Below are positions 43,228 to 52,753 of a DNA stretch of 64,000 nt, piece by piece. The notes below the pieces were generated by a model. The model did no database searches, was not told the origin of the DNA, and saw only the letters and a program-made list of their open reading frames with translations. How positions within the stretch are numbered: position 1 is the stretch's first letter; every line of letters begins with the position of its first letter. The stretch comes from Ruminococcus sp. (lineage in GTDB: Bacteria; Bacillota; Clostridia; Oscillospirales; Acutalibacteraceae): NCBI GenBank assembly GCA_017457955.1, contig JAFTGL010000009.1, forward strand, positions 124,001 to 188,000, written 5' to 3'. A program made the translations under genes and the position numbers.

Positions 43228-44154
43228 TTAGTTTTCGGGGATCATTAACTGCTGATCCGGAGTCGCTTCGGCAAGCTCACTGCCTTCACGCACGAAGTTA
43301 TAACCCATAAAGGTGAGTGAATCACCGTCAACCGAATAATCGATCGGCGTCACCATATTATCGGTCACATAATAGGTAAAGTTAACGGTAGAATCCGAGA
43401 TCGTATAAATACCGTTGTAGGTCAGACCGTCCTGAACCTGCTCCAAAGACATGGAACCGTTTTCGTTGAAGGTTACTCTGAAGATATCGTAACCAAAATA
43501 CTTAAACACCCAGGAACCGACCAGATTCTCGTCGGGAGTAAAGTCCTCGGGTAGATCGAGATCAACCTTTTCTCTCTTCGCCTGAGTCAGTGTAAAATCA
43601 TAGTCCTCTCCGTAAGAGCAATCCAGCGTCTGATTACCGAGTAATCTGGAGCCCGAGATCGTATAAGTCGCGGGAACGTTGGCATAGAAATTGCCGATGT
43701 TGGAGCCTAAGGTAAGCGTATCGCCTTCTTCACTTTTGCTTTTCTGGAACGTACCGTTGATTTCAACACTGCCGACATATGCTTCATAGGTTCCGTCATT
43801 ATTGAATTCAAAGTAATACGGAGTCTCTTCGATCTCGCTCAACCAGGTAACGCCCTCAGGCTCTTTGAGGAAGAAAGCGGTAAATACAAAGTAGCCTAAT
43901 AAAGCGGCAGCGACGATGCACAGGGATATGATAACAGGGATCTGCAGCATGCGTTTTTTCTTAGCGGGCTTTTCATCGGCAGCTGCATTTTCCTCCGCTT
44001 CTGCCGTTGCTTCATCAAAAAGCGCAGTTTCTTCTTCAGCGTTGATGACAGTTTCCTCCGCTTCATCAACAGCTTCTTCTACAGTTTCTTCCGCGGAAGT
44101 CACGGTATCCGCAACCTCTTCTTCGTTGATTTCAGGGGTTATATTTTCATTCAT
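43228..44154 (-). CDS. Membrane-anchored protein with tandem lipocalin-like domains
   Basis: A 308-residue protein. Residues 10-62 are very acidic and low-complexity (Glu, Ala, Thr), followed by a KPAKKKR stop-transfer signal and one membrane helix (about 71-96). Outside are two similar beta domains (about 104-205 and 215-290), each of the form G-x-W/F...F...DGTYE / NGSMSLEQ...Y-x-I-S/D..., typical of DUF5640/lipocalin-like modules. TAGGAGGAAT precedes ATG at 44154. Function unknown. The 256-nt spacer to the next gene is AT-rich with no clear feature. Confidence 0.75.
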   Translation of the reverse strand: MNENITPEINEEEVADTVTSAEETVEEAVDEAEETVINAEEETALFDEATAEAEENAAADEKPAKKKRMLQIPVIISLCIVAAALLGYFVFTAFFLKEPEGVTWLSEIEETPYYFEFNNDGTYEAYVGSVEINGTFQKSKSEEGDTLTLGSNIGNFYANVPATYTISGSRLLGNQTLDCSYGEDYDFTLTQAKREKVDLDLPEDFTPDENLVGSWVFKYFGYDIFRVTFNENGSMSLEQVQDGLTYNGIYTISDSTVNFTYYVTDNMVTPIDYSVDGDSLTFMGYNFVREGSELAEATPDQQLMIPEN

Positions 44155-44410
44155 CTTGTTATTCCTCCTATCACAAATCACAATATATCATACTACAATC
44201 GATTAGATAAATCAAGTACCCGATTCACAATATTAGCTTTATTTTTGTCAATTAGAATATTGCGTTCAAGATGTCAACATTTTTATTATCTTTTTCAAAA
44301 TATAATTGTCATTATTACCTAAATCCGTTTTTTACATATTGTAAAAGGAACGTTTTTATGCTATAGTTTAGACGGTTATTTACACCAAAACTGATTCATA
44401 GGGTGATGTT

Positions 44411-46126
44411 ATGGATTATATGGAAATTTACAAGGAATGGCTTGAAAAAGCTACAGAAGACGCAAAAGTCGCTCAGGAGCTCAAAGACATCAAGGATGAC
44501 AACGACGCGATTTACGACCGCTTCTATACCCCGCTCAAGTTCGGCACAGCGGGACTGCGCGGCGTTCTCGGCGCGGGCACAAACAGAATGAATATCTATG
44601 TCGTCCGCCACGCGACCCAGGGTCTTGCAAACTATATCAAAAAGAAATACGGTACGGGCGCTGTCGCGATCTCTCACGACTCCCGCATCAATTCCGACCT
44701 TTTCAAGATCGAAGCGGCGCGTGTCCTCGCGGCAAACGGCATCAAAGCCTATATTACCGAGGAATTAGAGCCTACTCCCGTGCTAAGCTACTTGGTACGC
44801 CATTTAGGCTGCGTCGCAGGTATCATGGTCACAGCCAGCCACAACCCCGCTAAATATAACGGCTACAAAGCATACGGCGAGGACGGCTGTCAGATGACCG
44901 ACGTCGCCGCGGGAATGGTATTTGATGAGATCCAGGCGCTGGATATCTTTGACGACGTCAAGCTCTGTGACTTTGATGAAGCGGTAAAGAACGGCTCTAT
45001 CGAGTATGTGCAGGACAGCGTATATGACAGCTATCTTGAAGAAGTCAAGAAGAATCAGGTCAACGCGGGCATCTGCGAAGGCTCCGACCTCAAGGTCGTC
45101 TACACGCCCCTCAACGGCGCGGGAAACAAGCTGGTCAGACGCGTTCTCAGCGATATCGGCATGAAAAATGTCACCGTCGTTCCCGAGCAGGAGAATCCCG
45201 ACGGCAACTTCACCACCTGCCCCTTCCCCAACCCCGAGCTGGAAGAAGCGCTCGAAAAGGGTTTGGAGCTGTGCAAGAAAACCGACGCTGATCTGTTGCT
45301 TGCGACCGATCCCGACTCTGATCGTGTCAGCATTGCCGCGAAGAAAGCGGACGGCACCTACCGTCTGTATACGGGCAACGAGATCGGCGCTATGCTGACC
45401 GAGTATATCGTCAAGTGCCGCAAGGAGCTGGGCACTCTGCCCGAGAATCCTATCGTTGTCAAGACGATCGTTACCACCAAGATCATTGAAGCGATCTGCA
45501 AGAAATACGGCTGTGAGCTTCGCAACTGTCTGACAGGCTTCAAATATATCGGCGAGATCATCCTCGGACTTGAGCAGAAGGGCGAAGAGGATCGCTATGT
45601 ATTCGGCTTTGAAGAGAGCTGCGGCTACCTCGCGGGCTCCTATGTCAGAGACAAGGACGCTGTTGTCGCTTCCATGCTGATCTGCGAAATGGCAAGCTAT
45701 TATAAGAAACAGGGCAAGTCGCTTGTGGATATCATCGACGGTATCTATGAAGAATACGGCTATTATCTCAATACGACGCTGAATTTCTACTTCGAAGGCG
45801 CCGAGGGTATGCAGAAGATGGCTTCTATCATGGACGGTCTGCGCAAGAATGCTCCCGCCGCGATCGCCGGCCGCAAGGTCGTTTCCGTTGCCGACTACTA
45901 TACTCATGAGGCGACTGATCTGCTGACAGGTACGACCGAAAAGATCGACCTGCCCAAGTCCAACGTTCTCTCCTATACGACCGAGGGCGGTCACTGCGCG
46001 ATCGTTCGTCCCTCCGGTACCGAGCCGAAGATCAAAATCTATATCACCGCGATCGGCAGTACTGCCGAAGAAGCAAAGGCGATCACCGATAAGATCGCTG
46101 AGGATATGGACGGATATCTGAAATAA
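44411..46126 (+). CDS. Phosphoglucomutase/phosphomannomutase
   Basis: A 571-residue alpha-D-phosphohexomutase of the PgcA type that interconverts glucose 1- and 6-phosphate, feeding UDP-glucose via GalU. The phosphoserine loop is TASHNPAKYNGYK with Ser143, the metal loop is DPDSDR (about 298-303), the sugar loop is GFEESCGY, and the phosphate site is RPSGTEPKIKIY. The start MDYMEIYKEW matches family members. The ribosome site is weak (TAGGGTGATGTT). Confidence 0.94.
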   Translation: MDYMEIYKEWLEKATEDAKVAQELKDIKDDNDAIYDRFYTPLKFGTAGLRGVLGAGTNRMNIYVVRHATQGLANYIKKKYGTGAVAISHDSRINSDLFKIEAARVLAANGIKAYITEELEPTPVLSYLVRHLGCVAGIMVTASHNPAKYNGYKAYGEDGCQMTDVAAGMVFDEIQALDIFDDVKLCDFDEAVKNGSIEYVQDSVYDSYLEEVKKNQVNAGICEGSDLKVVYTPLNGAGNKLVRRVLSDIGMKNVTVVPEQENPDGNFTTCPFPNPELEEALEKGLELCKKTDADLLLATDPDSDRVSIAAKKADGTYRLYTGNEIGAMLTEYIVKCRKELGTLPENPIVVKTIVTTKIIEAICKKYGCELRNCLTGFKYIGEIILGLEQKGEEDRYVFGFEESCGYLAGSYVRDKDAVVASMLICEMASYYKKQGKSLVDIIDGIYEEYGYYLNTTLNFYFEGAEGMQKMASIMDGLRKNAPAAIAGRKVVSVADYYTHEATDLLTGTTEKIDLPKSNVLSYTTEGGHCAIVRPSGTEPKIKIYITAIGSTAEEAKAITDKIAEDMDGYLK

Positions 46127-46142
46127 AGTGTAAAAATACAAC

Positions 46143-46186
46143 AGGCAGTGATGAAGCAACCGCTTCGTCACTGCCTTTCTTTTTCA
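46143..46186. terminator. Bidirectional terminator
   Basis: Arms AGGCAGTGATGAAGC and GCTTCGTCACTGCCT with one wobble, then TTCTTTTT, between convergent phosphoglucomutase and the DUF624-like gene. Confidence 0.9.
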
Positions 46187-46195
46187 CTATGATGT

Positions 46196-47161
46196 TTATT
46201 CAGCAGGCTTGTCCTCTTGCTGCTGACGCTCACGGATCATTTTGAGAAGCGTGCTTTGCTTGACCATCCTGCCGTTATGGAAGATGTAATCGTCCGTATC
46301 CTTCAGCGAATCGACGTCGATATCGGAAAAGTCCTCTTCCACAGGCTGTCCCGACTGCCTGTCCCTGCGCTGTGCGATGCTCTTCTCGATGGAATCGGAA
46401 AGCTCACGGCTCAGCTCTTCTTTATCACGGATAATAGCAGTCATACCGTCATAGATAAAGAACACATACATAAAAGTAAAGGTAGCTGGGATCAAAAGCG
46501 CCCACATCGCCGCGAGAATGATCACCAACGCCGTTTCGGAGCGGAGAAACGCCGTCACGGTGAAGCAGATACCGAAAACAACTGCCAGCGCTATCGTGGC
46601 GAAGATGTTGTTTTTGAACTCGCCGAAGGACATCAGAAAGCTGTTTTTATACACATGCTTCAGCGGCAGATCATACGTAATGTTCATCAGCGGAACGTAG
46701 AATGCGGTATACAGCAGAAACAGCGCGACCAAAATGCTGAAGAACAGTAGGACATAGAAGAACCACCCCGACGGGATCAGCGAGATATACAGCGAGATCG
46801 ACAGGACGCTGAGCACCGTTATCACATATACCAAAACGCCGTGCAGTAAAAACGGCAGGAAATTTTCTTTGACAGCCGTCAGAAAGCTCCTGACAACAGG
46901 CGTGTCCCCCTCACCCCGCGCGATATTGCGGCATACCATCACAACGCCCGCGTAGAACGGATACAGCGGGATGATCGAGAGCAGCGCGACAGGCAAGCTG
47001 ACAGCGCCATGGAACAGCGATATATTCAGAAAATAGATCGCCGCGAAGATGACTGCCGAAGGCACCGCGAACAGCAGATTTGTCAGAAGGATCCTGTGAA
47101 AGTTCGTAAAGTACCTTTCCAGCAAAACTTCAAATTTCAGTCTTTTTCTTTCATTATCCAT
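46196..47161 (-). CDS. YesL/DUF624-like membrane protein
   Basis: A 321-residue protein with about six membrane helices in the first 225 residues and an acidic, Gln-rich cytoplasmic tail (about 240-321). The pattern FEVLLERYFTNFHRILLTNLLFAVPS, GVVMVCRNIARGEG and FMYVFFIYDG resembles the YesL (DUF624) family seen beside transporters and wall enzymes. ATG at 47161 with GAGGGA upstream, 7 nt after the preceding SpoIIM-like gene, is the start; the longer frame overlaps that gene. Function unknown. Confidence 0.75.
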   Translation of the reverse strand: MDNERKRLKFEVLLERYFTNFHRILLTNLLFAVPSAVIFAAIYFLNISLFHGAVSLPVALLSIIPLYPFYAGVVMVCRNIARGEGDTPVVRSFLTAVKENFLPFLLHGVLVYVITVLSVLSISLYISLIPSGWFFYVLLFFSILVALFLLYTAFYVPLMNITYDLPLKHVYKNSFLMSFGEFKNNIFATIALAVVFGICFTVTAFLRSETALVIILAAMWALLIPATFTFMYVFFIYDGMTAIIRDKEELSRELSDSIEKSIAQRRDRQSGQPVEEDFSDIDVDSLKDTDDYIFHNGRMVKQSTLLKMIRERQQQEDKPAE

Positions 47162-47168
47162 AGTTCCC

Positions 47169-47846
47169 TCATATAAACTCGAATTTATTCGCAAACAGAA
47201 TCCACAGCACCATATCCGTCGCGGCACAGGCGCCGATGGACAACAGAACAAATAACGTCTTTTTGATAAAAGCCTTGATATGCTTTTGCAGCTCCGGTTC
47301 ACGGTCGTTTCCAAACGTCGACAGCCGCAGATAGCGTACCGACATCCGAAAACCCATAGCGGAGTATCGGATCAGGATGAACAGGAACAATACCGTTCCC
47401 GGCAGAATGATCAATATGTAAAAACCGATTCCCGAAAGCTGATACAGCGAGAAAACAAACGCCGAGGACAGCCCGACGGTAAAGCCTTTTAACGCCGATA
47501 ATATCGGTATCGTCGTGAATCCCCATGCAGAAAGTCCCGATAAAAAGACGCAAAAGATAAATAAGAAGTACGATACAAAGCAGGATATGAATATCTGAAA
47601 TACGCTCATATCCATACGCGCGTCAATATTGGTAACAAAGAGCAGATCGAGCTTGTCAAAGGTCTCCTGCTGAAAGCTCCTGCCAGAAGCCGCGCCTACT
47701 ACCAAGCCGATCAGAAACAGCGCGGAAAACACCGACTGGATCCCGTAGCGGGATAAAAACTGCCTGACGGTCCTCCCCTGTTCCCTGACGTCGGGAAAAC
47801 GCAATACCTTCTTATTGTTTCTGAACGTAAATACAAAGCCCTTCAT
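47169..47846 (-). CDS. SpoIIM-like (DUF95) membrane protein
   Basis: A 225-residue protein with about five membrane helices. The central LSAWGFTTIPILSALKGFTVGLSSAFVF resembles the conserved core of stage II sporulation protein M. In Bacillus, SpoIIM holds the SpoIID-SpoIIP peptidoglycan hydrolases that drive engulfment. Here it lies between a secreted GH24 lysozyme gene (51 nt upstream) and a DUF624-like gene. The family match is moderate and a non-sporulation DUF95 role is possible. TAGGTGATTTT precedes the ATG. Confidence 0.6.
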   Translation of the reverse strand: MKGFVFTFRNNKKVLRFPDVREQGRTVRQFLSRYGIQSVFSALFLIGLVVGAASGRSFQQETFDKLDLLFVTNIDARMDMSVFQIFISCFVSYFLFIFCVFLSGLSAWGFTTIPILSALKGFTVGLSSAFVFSLYQLSGIGFYILIILPGTVLFLFILIRYSAMGFRMSVRYLRLSTFGNDREPELQKHIKAFIKKTLFVLLSIGACAATDMVLWILFANKFEFI

Positions 47847-47897
47847 AAAATCACCTAAACAATCATATGCAGGGCTTGTATTTTTTATGTGTACAAC

Positions 47898-49907
47898 TTA
47901 TGTATGGAAGGACGGATTACTGTAGCACTTAAAGGTGATCGGATATTTGTAGCGGCCGTAATCCGCTTCATAATCGCCGTAGAAGAACATTTCGGTCTCA
48001 TCCACACGGCGGTACAGCAAGCCGTAGACACATTCGCCGCCGGCGTGATGATACTGACAGAGCTTGTTGATGAAAGTCTGTTTATTGATGTAGTTGAAGT
48101 CGCGCACGCCGTTCTTGGAGCAATCCAGTAATGCGGCGATCAATTCATCATCATCAAACAGCGGTCCCGTACCGCAGTTATAAGCAAAGCAGACTAACGC
48201 GTCATACTGTTGCTGATTAAACTTGATCTTGTTATCGAGCAGGAAGGTGTTGACTCTGTCGGAATAGCCGTCGTTATTGACGCTTTGCGACAGCAGAGCA
48301 TACGCCTCGGTCTTGGTCAGCTTATTATAGAACATTTCACCCGGGAATACCAGCACGCCGTAGCCGAGCGTCGGATCGCCCGTAAAGGTATCTAAATAAG
48401 CCGATTCGGAGAAGCCCTCAAATATCGAGATCAGGTTGATCAGATCGTCGGAGGCTCTGCGCTTCGCGCAAACGGTAGTGGTCATATCAGTGGAATCGGC
48501 AACGAAAGCGGTCGTATAACCGTCGGAATAGGTCGTCCACGAGGAGCCGCCGTTGAACTGAGAGTAGGCTTTCACGTTATAGGTGCCCGCGGACGAGAAG
48601 GAAGTCGTTCCCTTCCACACATAGGTATCCCCCTCCTGCACCTTGGAGGTCGCGTTGACATAGCGTGTGGTAGAACCCACCTCGACAGCAAAGCGAACGC
48701 CAGTACGCATGGTATCGGTCACACAGACGAGCGTGACCGTCTGATTCTTCGCGGCACAGTTGGGCGAAGCGTAGGCGTAGCGAACCGAATGGGACGGATC
48801 GACCGTCATCAGACAGGTAGCGGCGCCGCTTGAGGTGGAAACGGTAATGACAGCAGTACCCGCTTTCACACCGTAGACATATCCGTAATTACCGTCCTTT
48901 TTAACGGTCGCCACAGATGTATCGGAGCTGGTCCATGTCACGCCCGAGGTGGAGCTGGTCATCAGGAAGGTCATGAAGCGGTTGACAGAAGCCTTTGTAT
49001 GCGAAATATTCACACTTGATCCCGCCTTGACCGTGATCTTACAGGTCGCGGATTTGGTGGATGTGCTCGCCGTGATCGTCGCTGTACCCGCAGAAACTGC
49101 CGTTACGATACCCTGGCTATTGACCGTGGCGACGGATGTATTGGAGCTCTTGAAGCTGACGCTGACATTCGAGGTCGCGACGACATGGTAGTAGTTGCCT
49201 TTGTAGACAGTGGCAGAGGTTGTTTTCAGAGAAAGCGTTTCCGTGACAGGCGGCTGAGTCGGCGCGGTGGTCGGCTTAGGGGCGACGGTGGGCGCCTGCG
49301 TGGGCTTTTGCGTAGGAGCGGGAGCCTGAGTTGGCTTTTGCGTAGGCTTCTGGGTCGGCGCCTGCGTCGGTTCGGGCGGCTCGGTAGGCTCGTCCGTCGG
49401 TTTGACGGTAGGCGCTTCGGTCGGAGCGTACTCGCTTCCGACATACACGGTACAGGACACTTGGTTGCCCGACACTCTGTCAACAGCCGTGACGGTGACG
49501 ATACCTGCCTTTTTCGCGGTAACGATACCCGCGTCGGAAACGACGGCAATTGAAGCGTCGGATGACGAAAACGATACTCTGCTGTTGGCGGTCTTGGAAT
49601 ACGCGTCAAGCACATTCAACTGAAATCTTTCGTAGATATTCAGATAGACGGTTTTGGTATTCAGATAGAACTTCGTAATATGATCGCGAAGTTCGCTGTC
49701 GATCACGTCAGGGACGCCGTTAAAGGACGCGGTGCGGTGGCTCGCGCCGATTTCTGCCAAATCTTCTTCGATCTCTTGACCGACTACAGCTTCATCGGAT
49801 TCTGCGGCAGATGCGGCGGGAAACGGGAATATAAACAGGGATATAAGGATCGCCGCGACAAGCGTCAGCGAAACGATCATTTCGATGTTTCTTTTAAAGC
49901 CGTTCAT
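47898..49907 (-). CDS. Secreted GH24-type lysozyme with bacterial Ig-like domains
   Basis: A 669-residue secreted protein. A signal peptide or anchor (about 10-33) is followed by a first Big_2-like domain (about 70-155), a Pro/Thr/Gln linker (about 158-225), two more Big_2 domains (about 225-390), another beta domain (about 395-480) and a C-terminal phage-lysozyme-like domain (about 490-650). That domain carries the catalytic Glu in FEGFSESAYLD, TLGYGV and QYDALVCFAYNCGTG. It should cut the glycan strand outside the cell. Adjacent SpoIIM-like gene suggests a wall-remodelling role. The repeats in the linker are imperfect APTQKPT units. Confidence 0.85.
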   Translation of the reverse strand: MNGFKRNIEMIVSLTLVAAILISLFIFPFPAASAAESDEAVVGQEIEEDLAEIGASHRTASFNGVPDVIDSELRDHITKFYLNTKTVYLNIYERFQLNVLDAYSKTANSRVSFSSSDASIAVVSDAGIVTAKKAGIVTVTAVDRVSGNQVSCTVYVGSEYAPTEAPTVKPTDEPTEPPEPTQAPTQKPTQKPTQAPAPTQKPTQAPTVAPKPTTAPTQPPVTETLSLKTTSATVYKGNYYHVVATSNVSVSFKSSNTSVATVNSQGIVTAVSAGTATITASTSTKSATCKITVKAGSSVNISHTKASVNRFMTFLMTSSTSGVTWTSSDTSVATVKKDGNYGYVYGVKAGTAVITVSTSSGAATCLMTVDPSHSVRYAYASPNCAAKNQTVTLVCVTDTMRTGVRFAVEVGSTTRYVNATSKVQEGDTYVWKGTTSFSSAGTYNVKAYSQFNGGSSWTTYSDGYTTAFVADSTDMTTTVCAKRRASDDLINLISIFEGFSESAYLDTFTGDPTLGYGVLVFPGEMFYNKLTKTEAYALLSQSVNNDGYSDRVNTFLLDNKIKFNQQQYDALVCFAYNCGTGPLFDDDELIAALLDCSKNGVRDFNYINKQTFINKLCQYHHAGGECVYGLLYRRVDETEMFFYGDYEADYGRYKYPITFKCYSNPSFHT

Positions 49908-49984
49908 CCTTATTACCGCCCTTCCCGAATGTTACATTTCTCTTTTTATATCATACTATTTTTTAAAAGTTAATTCAATCACAG

Positions 49985-50521
49985 TTACAGCTTTGTATTC
50001 TTATTTAACCGATTATGCCACTTTAACAGGTAAAGTGTTACAAGTCTTGTAACACATAGGTCGTAAATGATAAAGAAACCGTTGCCGATGATCAAAAATA
50101 CCCACGGCAGATAGACACCGAACAGGTTGAAGCTCTCTTTCGGAACGGACAATAACCATATGCCGATATAAAACGCGCCGATGATACAGACATTGAACAG
50201 GATGAATTTGATCACATACTGCAGAGCACGTGAGGAGATCCGTTCGATCAAGCCTTTGACGATCGGATAATAACCTAAAAAAGCAGTATAATACAAGGCG
50301 GCTTCTTTATCGGTGATCAGCAAAAAGGATAAGACCGCCGTGATAAAATAAACGGCGAACGCGTAACCGTAGCCGAGGTTCATCACGATCAGGATCAGCA
50401 GGATTCCCGCGAAGGTCGGGAACGCGTATGTACCGAACGGGATGATAGACGTTAGGAACATCAATACAAGACTGAGGGCGGCAACAACGCCGCCCAAAGA
50501 TACTTTCACAGAAGTTTTCAT
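49985..50521 (-). CDS. Five- to six-helix membrane protein, ECF S-component-like
   Basis: A 178-residue hydrophobic protein. The N-terminus VSLGGVVAALSLVLMFLTSIIPFGTYAFPTFAGILLILIV resembles substrate-binding (S) components of energy-coupling-factor transporters or related YybS-like proteins, but no ligand-specific motif is seen and no ECF ATPase genes are nearby. It starts 1 nt after the DnaJ-like gene stop. Function unknown. Confidence 0.7.
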   Translation of the reverse strand: MKTSVKVSLGGVVAALSLVLMFLTSIIPFGTYAFPTFAGILLILIVMNLGYGYAFAVYFITAVLSFLLITDKEAALYYTAFLGYYPIVKGLIERISSRALQYVIKFILFNVCIIGAFYIGIWLLSVPKESFNLFGVYLPWVFLIIGNGFFIIYDLCVTRLVTLYLLKWHNRLNKNTKL

Positions 50522-50522
50522 A

Positions 50523-51125
50523 TCAGCACCCGCGACCGCAGCAATTACACAGACAATCCGCGCACATCAAACCCGTACAGATATCGCACATGGAGCACCC
50601 CATATCGTTAGAGGTGTTATAACCCGGATTGTTATAGGTGCGACGCGCGTTCATATTGTTGAAAGCCGCCTGAAACTCGGGGTTGGAGGGCTCCATCTGA
50701 TACGCGCGCTGAAAATAGCTGTACGCCTGATCGGACCAGCCCTTGCGGGAGAATACCATACCCATCAAAAAGTACCACTCCGCGTTGCGGTTCCCCTCGG
50801 GGACGCCGTTCAACAGCTCCATCGCGTCGTCCAGCCTGCCGTTCATGATATACTGACGGACGTCGGGGTACGAGGTCTGTCGATAGGACGAGCCCGAACC
50901 GTATGAGCCGTTATACGAAGAGCTCTTCGACCCGTTGCGGCGCATATCGCAGATGGCGTCGTACGCTTCGTTGATCTCCTTCATCTTCTCTTCCGCTACA
51001 TCCGCTAAGGGGCTGTCGGTGTAGTTATCGGGATGATACTTCTTCGCCATGTTTCTGTATGCAGTTTTGATTTCTTCATCGGTGGCGTTTTCGGTAACGC
51101 CGAGAACCTCATAAGGATTTTTCAT
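50523..51125 (-). CDS. J-domain protein with Cys-rich tail
   Basis: A 200-residue cytoplasmic protein. Residues 1-65 form a J domain with HPD (KKYHPDNY), which would stimulate a DnaK ATPase. A Ser/Tyr/Gly linker follows, then a TPR-like helical segment (about 88-150, [51 protein letters not shown]). The last 24 residues hold nine Cys, a likely metal-binding knot. It is not canonical DnaJ (no central zinc domain). The gene lies directly after the DUF5685 stop (TAAATG), so it is coupled to it. Confidence 0.85.
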   Translation of the reverse strand: MKNPYEVLGVTENATDEEIKTAYRNMAKKYHPDNYTDSPLADVAEEKMKEINEAYDAICDMRRNGSKSSSYNGSYGSGSSYRQTSYPDVRQYIMNGRLDDAMELLNGVPEGNRNAEWYFLMGMVFSRKGWSDQAYSYFQRAYQMEPSNPEFQAAFNNMNARRTYNNPGYNTSNDMGCSMCDICTGLMCADCLCNCCGRGC

Positions 51126-52022
51126 TTATCTCTCCGAATCTTCTGTATTGGGATGAAACTGACTGATGATGTTATTCTGTATATTGACGCATGAGATACG
51201 CAGTACATTCTGAATGATACTGTCATATCTGCCCGCCTCTGATAAGCTGTAGGATAATAACGCCTCTGACAGTGCGTGATTCAGCGACGCTTCGATATAC
51301 GCGGGCAAATCATCTGTTTGTGATGACGGCAGTAAAAACGGGTTGAAATTATGATGTTTCTGATCCTTTTCATAATCATCCGCCGCGTCGACCAGATAGA
51401 TCCACCGCCCGATAAAATAACCCGTCGCGCTCAGGATGCGTTTTGTCCGATCTTTTTCAAGACCGTTTCTCAGCGGAATGTATTCCGTCAGCAACGCGCA
51501 CATTTCACTGAGCATGACAGCGGTAGGCTCAGCCGCCCTGTCCAAAACACAGTCGGGGGCATCCTCCGCTCTCCACTGGTTCTCCGTCATCTTTTTGACA
51601 GAGGCGTCGATCTCGGCATACTTCTTCGCGGCTTTTTTTCGCCATCTTGCGAAAAACGGCTGTACTAAGCGGTATGCGATCCGCTTGTACCACGGAGAAT
51701 CATGCAGGTTGTCCATGAGCTTATAGTAGGCGGAAACGACCGACAGAGCGGCTGCCAGCGGCAGCGCCTCGGTCTCACTCTGCGCGTAGTTACACTTTTT
51801 CAAGGGATCGAAGCGGCACCGTCCCTGCCGATAGCAAGGCGGATCGGGGGCTAAATCGAGCGCCAGCATGGCGTAGAAGGTACAGTCATAGCTGAGGATG
51901 AACCGCGCGAGGATGGAGTAATCTTTGCCGAGCTGCTTGCACAGAGAACAGTATATGCCTTTATAGGCTTCAAATTCTTTGCCGAGCAAATTCGCCTTGT
52001 CGACCTTGATATAACCGAACAA
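51126..52022 (-). CDS. DUF5685 family protein
   Basis: A 298-residue protein, all helical as far as can be seen. The N-terminus FGYIKVDKANLLGKEFEAYKGIYCSLCKQLGKDYS and the Cys cluster CYRQGRCRFDPLKKCNYA are diagnostic of DUF5685. TTG at 52022 is the likely start because GGGGAGAAGG lies just upstream and the family begins with MFGYI. The middle contains LMDNLHD and YLVDAADDYEKD motifs that resemble the Asp-rich helices of prenyl-transferring or diiron folds, which is only a resemblance. It is translationally coupled to the J-domain gene. Confidence 0.8.
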   Translation of the reverse strand: MFGYIKVDKANLLGKEFEAYKGIYCSLCKQLGKDYSILARFILSYDCTFYAMLALDLAPDPPCYRQGRCRFDPLKKCNYAQSETEALPLAAALSVVSAYYKLMDNLHDSPWYKRIAYRLVQPFFARWRKKAAKKYAEIDASVKKMTENQWRAEDAPDCVLDRAAEPTAVMLSEMCALLTEYIPLRNGLEKDRTKRILSATGYFIGRWIYLVDAADDYEKDQKHHNFNPFLLPSSQTDDLPAYIEASLNHALSEALLSYSLSEAGRYDSIIQNVLRISCVNIQNNIISQFHPNTEDSER

Positions 52023-52164
52023 AATCCTTCTCCCCCATGTTATTTTAACTATTCTATCATATTCTTCCGTGGGATAGTTGAACAAAATATGAATTTTACC
52101 CGCCCAATTGTTGTATTTTCGGCAGTTTAGCGGTATAATGAGCCATAAAGGGAGGGATAACGGA

Positions 52165-52749
52165 ATGAATGTGTTTGATTTTGACAAAACCATCTATGAC
52201 GGCGATTCCACCCGCGACTTCATCTTCTGGTGCTTTCGCCACCGTCCCAAGACTCTTTTATCCATCCCGCGGATCGTTTATGCCGCGGCAAGATACTATG
52301 TATTCCACGTCGGGACTAAAACCGAGTTCAAAGAAAAGATGTACCGCTTTTTGAAGTCCATACGCGGAGCGGAAGATGTGGAACGCTTCTGGGATGAAAA
52401 GCTGTCGGGTATCAAACCGTTTTACCGTGAGATACATAGAGATGATGATATGATTATCTCCGCTTCTCCCGAGTTTCTTCTCAAACCGCTTGAAAAGAAG
52501 CTCCATATCACCGTTATCGCTTCCAAAGTTGACATCAACACAGGAGAATACGACGGACTCAACTGCTACCATGAAGAGAAGGTCAGACGATTCAGAGAGC
52601 TATTCCCCGACGCCGAAATCGACGAGTTCTACTCCGACAGCTACTCCGACGAGCCGCTGGCGCTTCTTGCTAAAAAAGCGTTCATCGTCGACGGCGATAC
52701 GCTGATCGACTGGGACTACTCCCGCCACAAGAAAAACCTGCGCACATAA
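52165..52749 (+). CDS. HAD-IB family phosphatase
   Basis: A 194-residue HAD hydrolase. The nucleophile motif is VFDFDKTIYDGD (Asp5, Asp7), motif II is the Ser in ISASPEF, and motif III-IV are HEEKVRR and FYSDSYSDEPL. The helical cap fits subfamily IB (SerB-like). The substrate may be a phosphoserine-like or lipid phosphate. ATG at 52165 follows GGGAGGG. A MITE-like repeat begins 4 nt after the stop. Confidence 0.88.
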   Translation: MNVFDFDKTIYDGDSTRDFIFWCFRHRPKTLLSIPRIVYAAARYYVFHVGTKTEFKEKMYRFLKSIRGAEDVERFWDEKLSGIKPFYREIHRDDDMIISASPEFLLKPLEKKLHITVIASKVDINTGEYDGLNCYHEEKVRRFRELFPDAEIDEFYSDSYSDEPLALLAKKAFIVDGDTLIDWDYSRHKKNLRT

Positions 52750-52753
52750 GATA

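Noticed and set aside
44811..46171. Long minus-strand frame opposite phosphoglucomutase
   Set aside because: It is the antisense of a clearly conserved enzyme with biased codons; no ribosome site and no recognisable protein.
49185..49623. Arg/Gly-rich frames opposite the lysozyme gene
   Set aside because: They are shadows of the Pro/Thr-rich linker repeats on the other strand.
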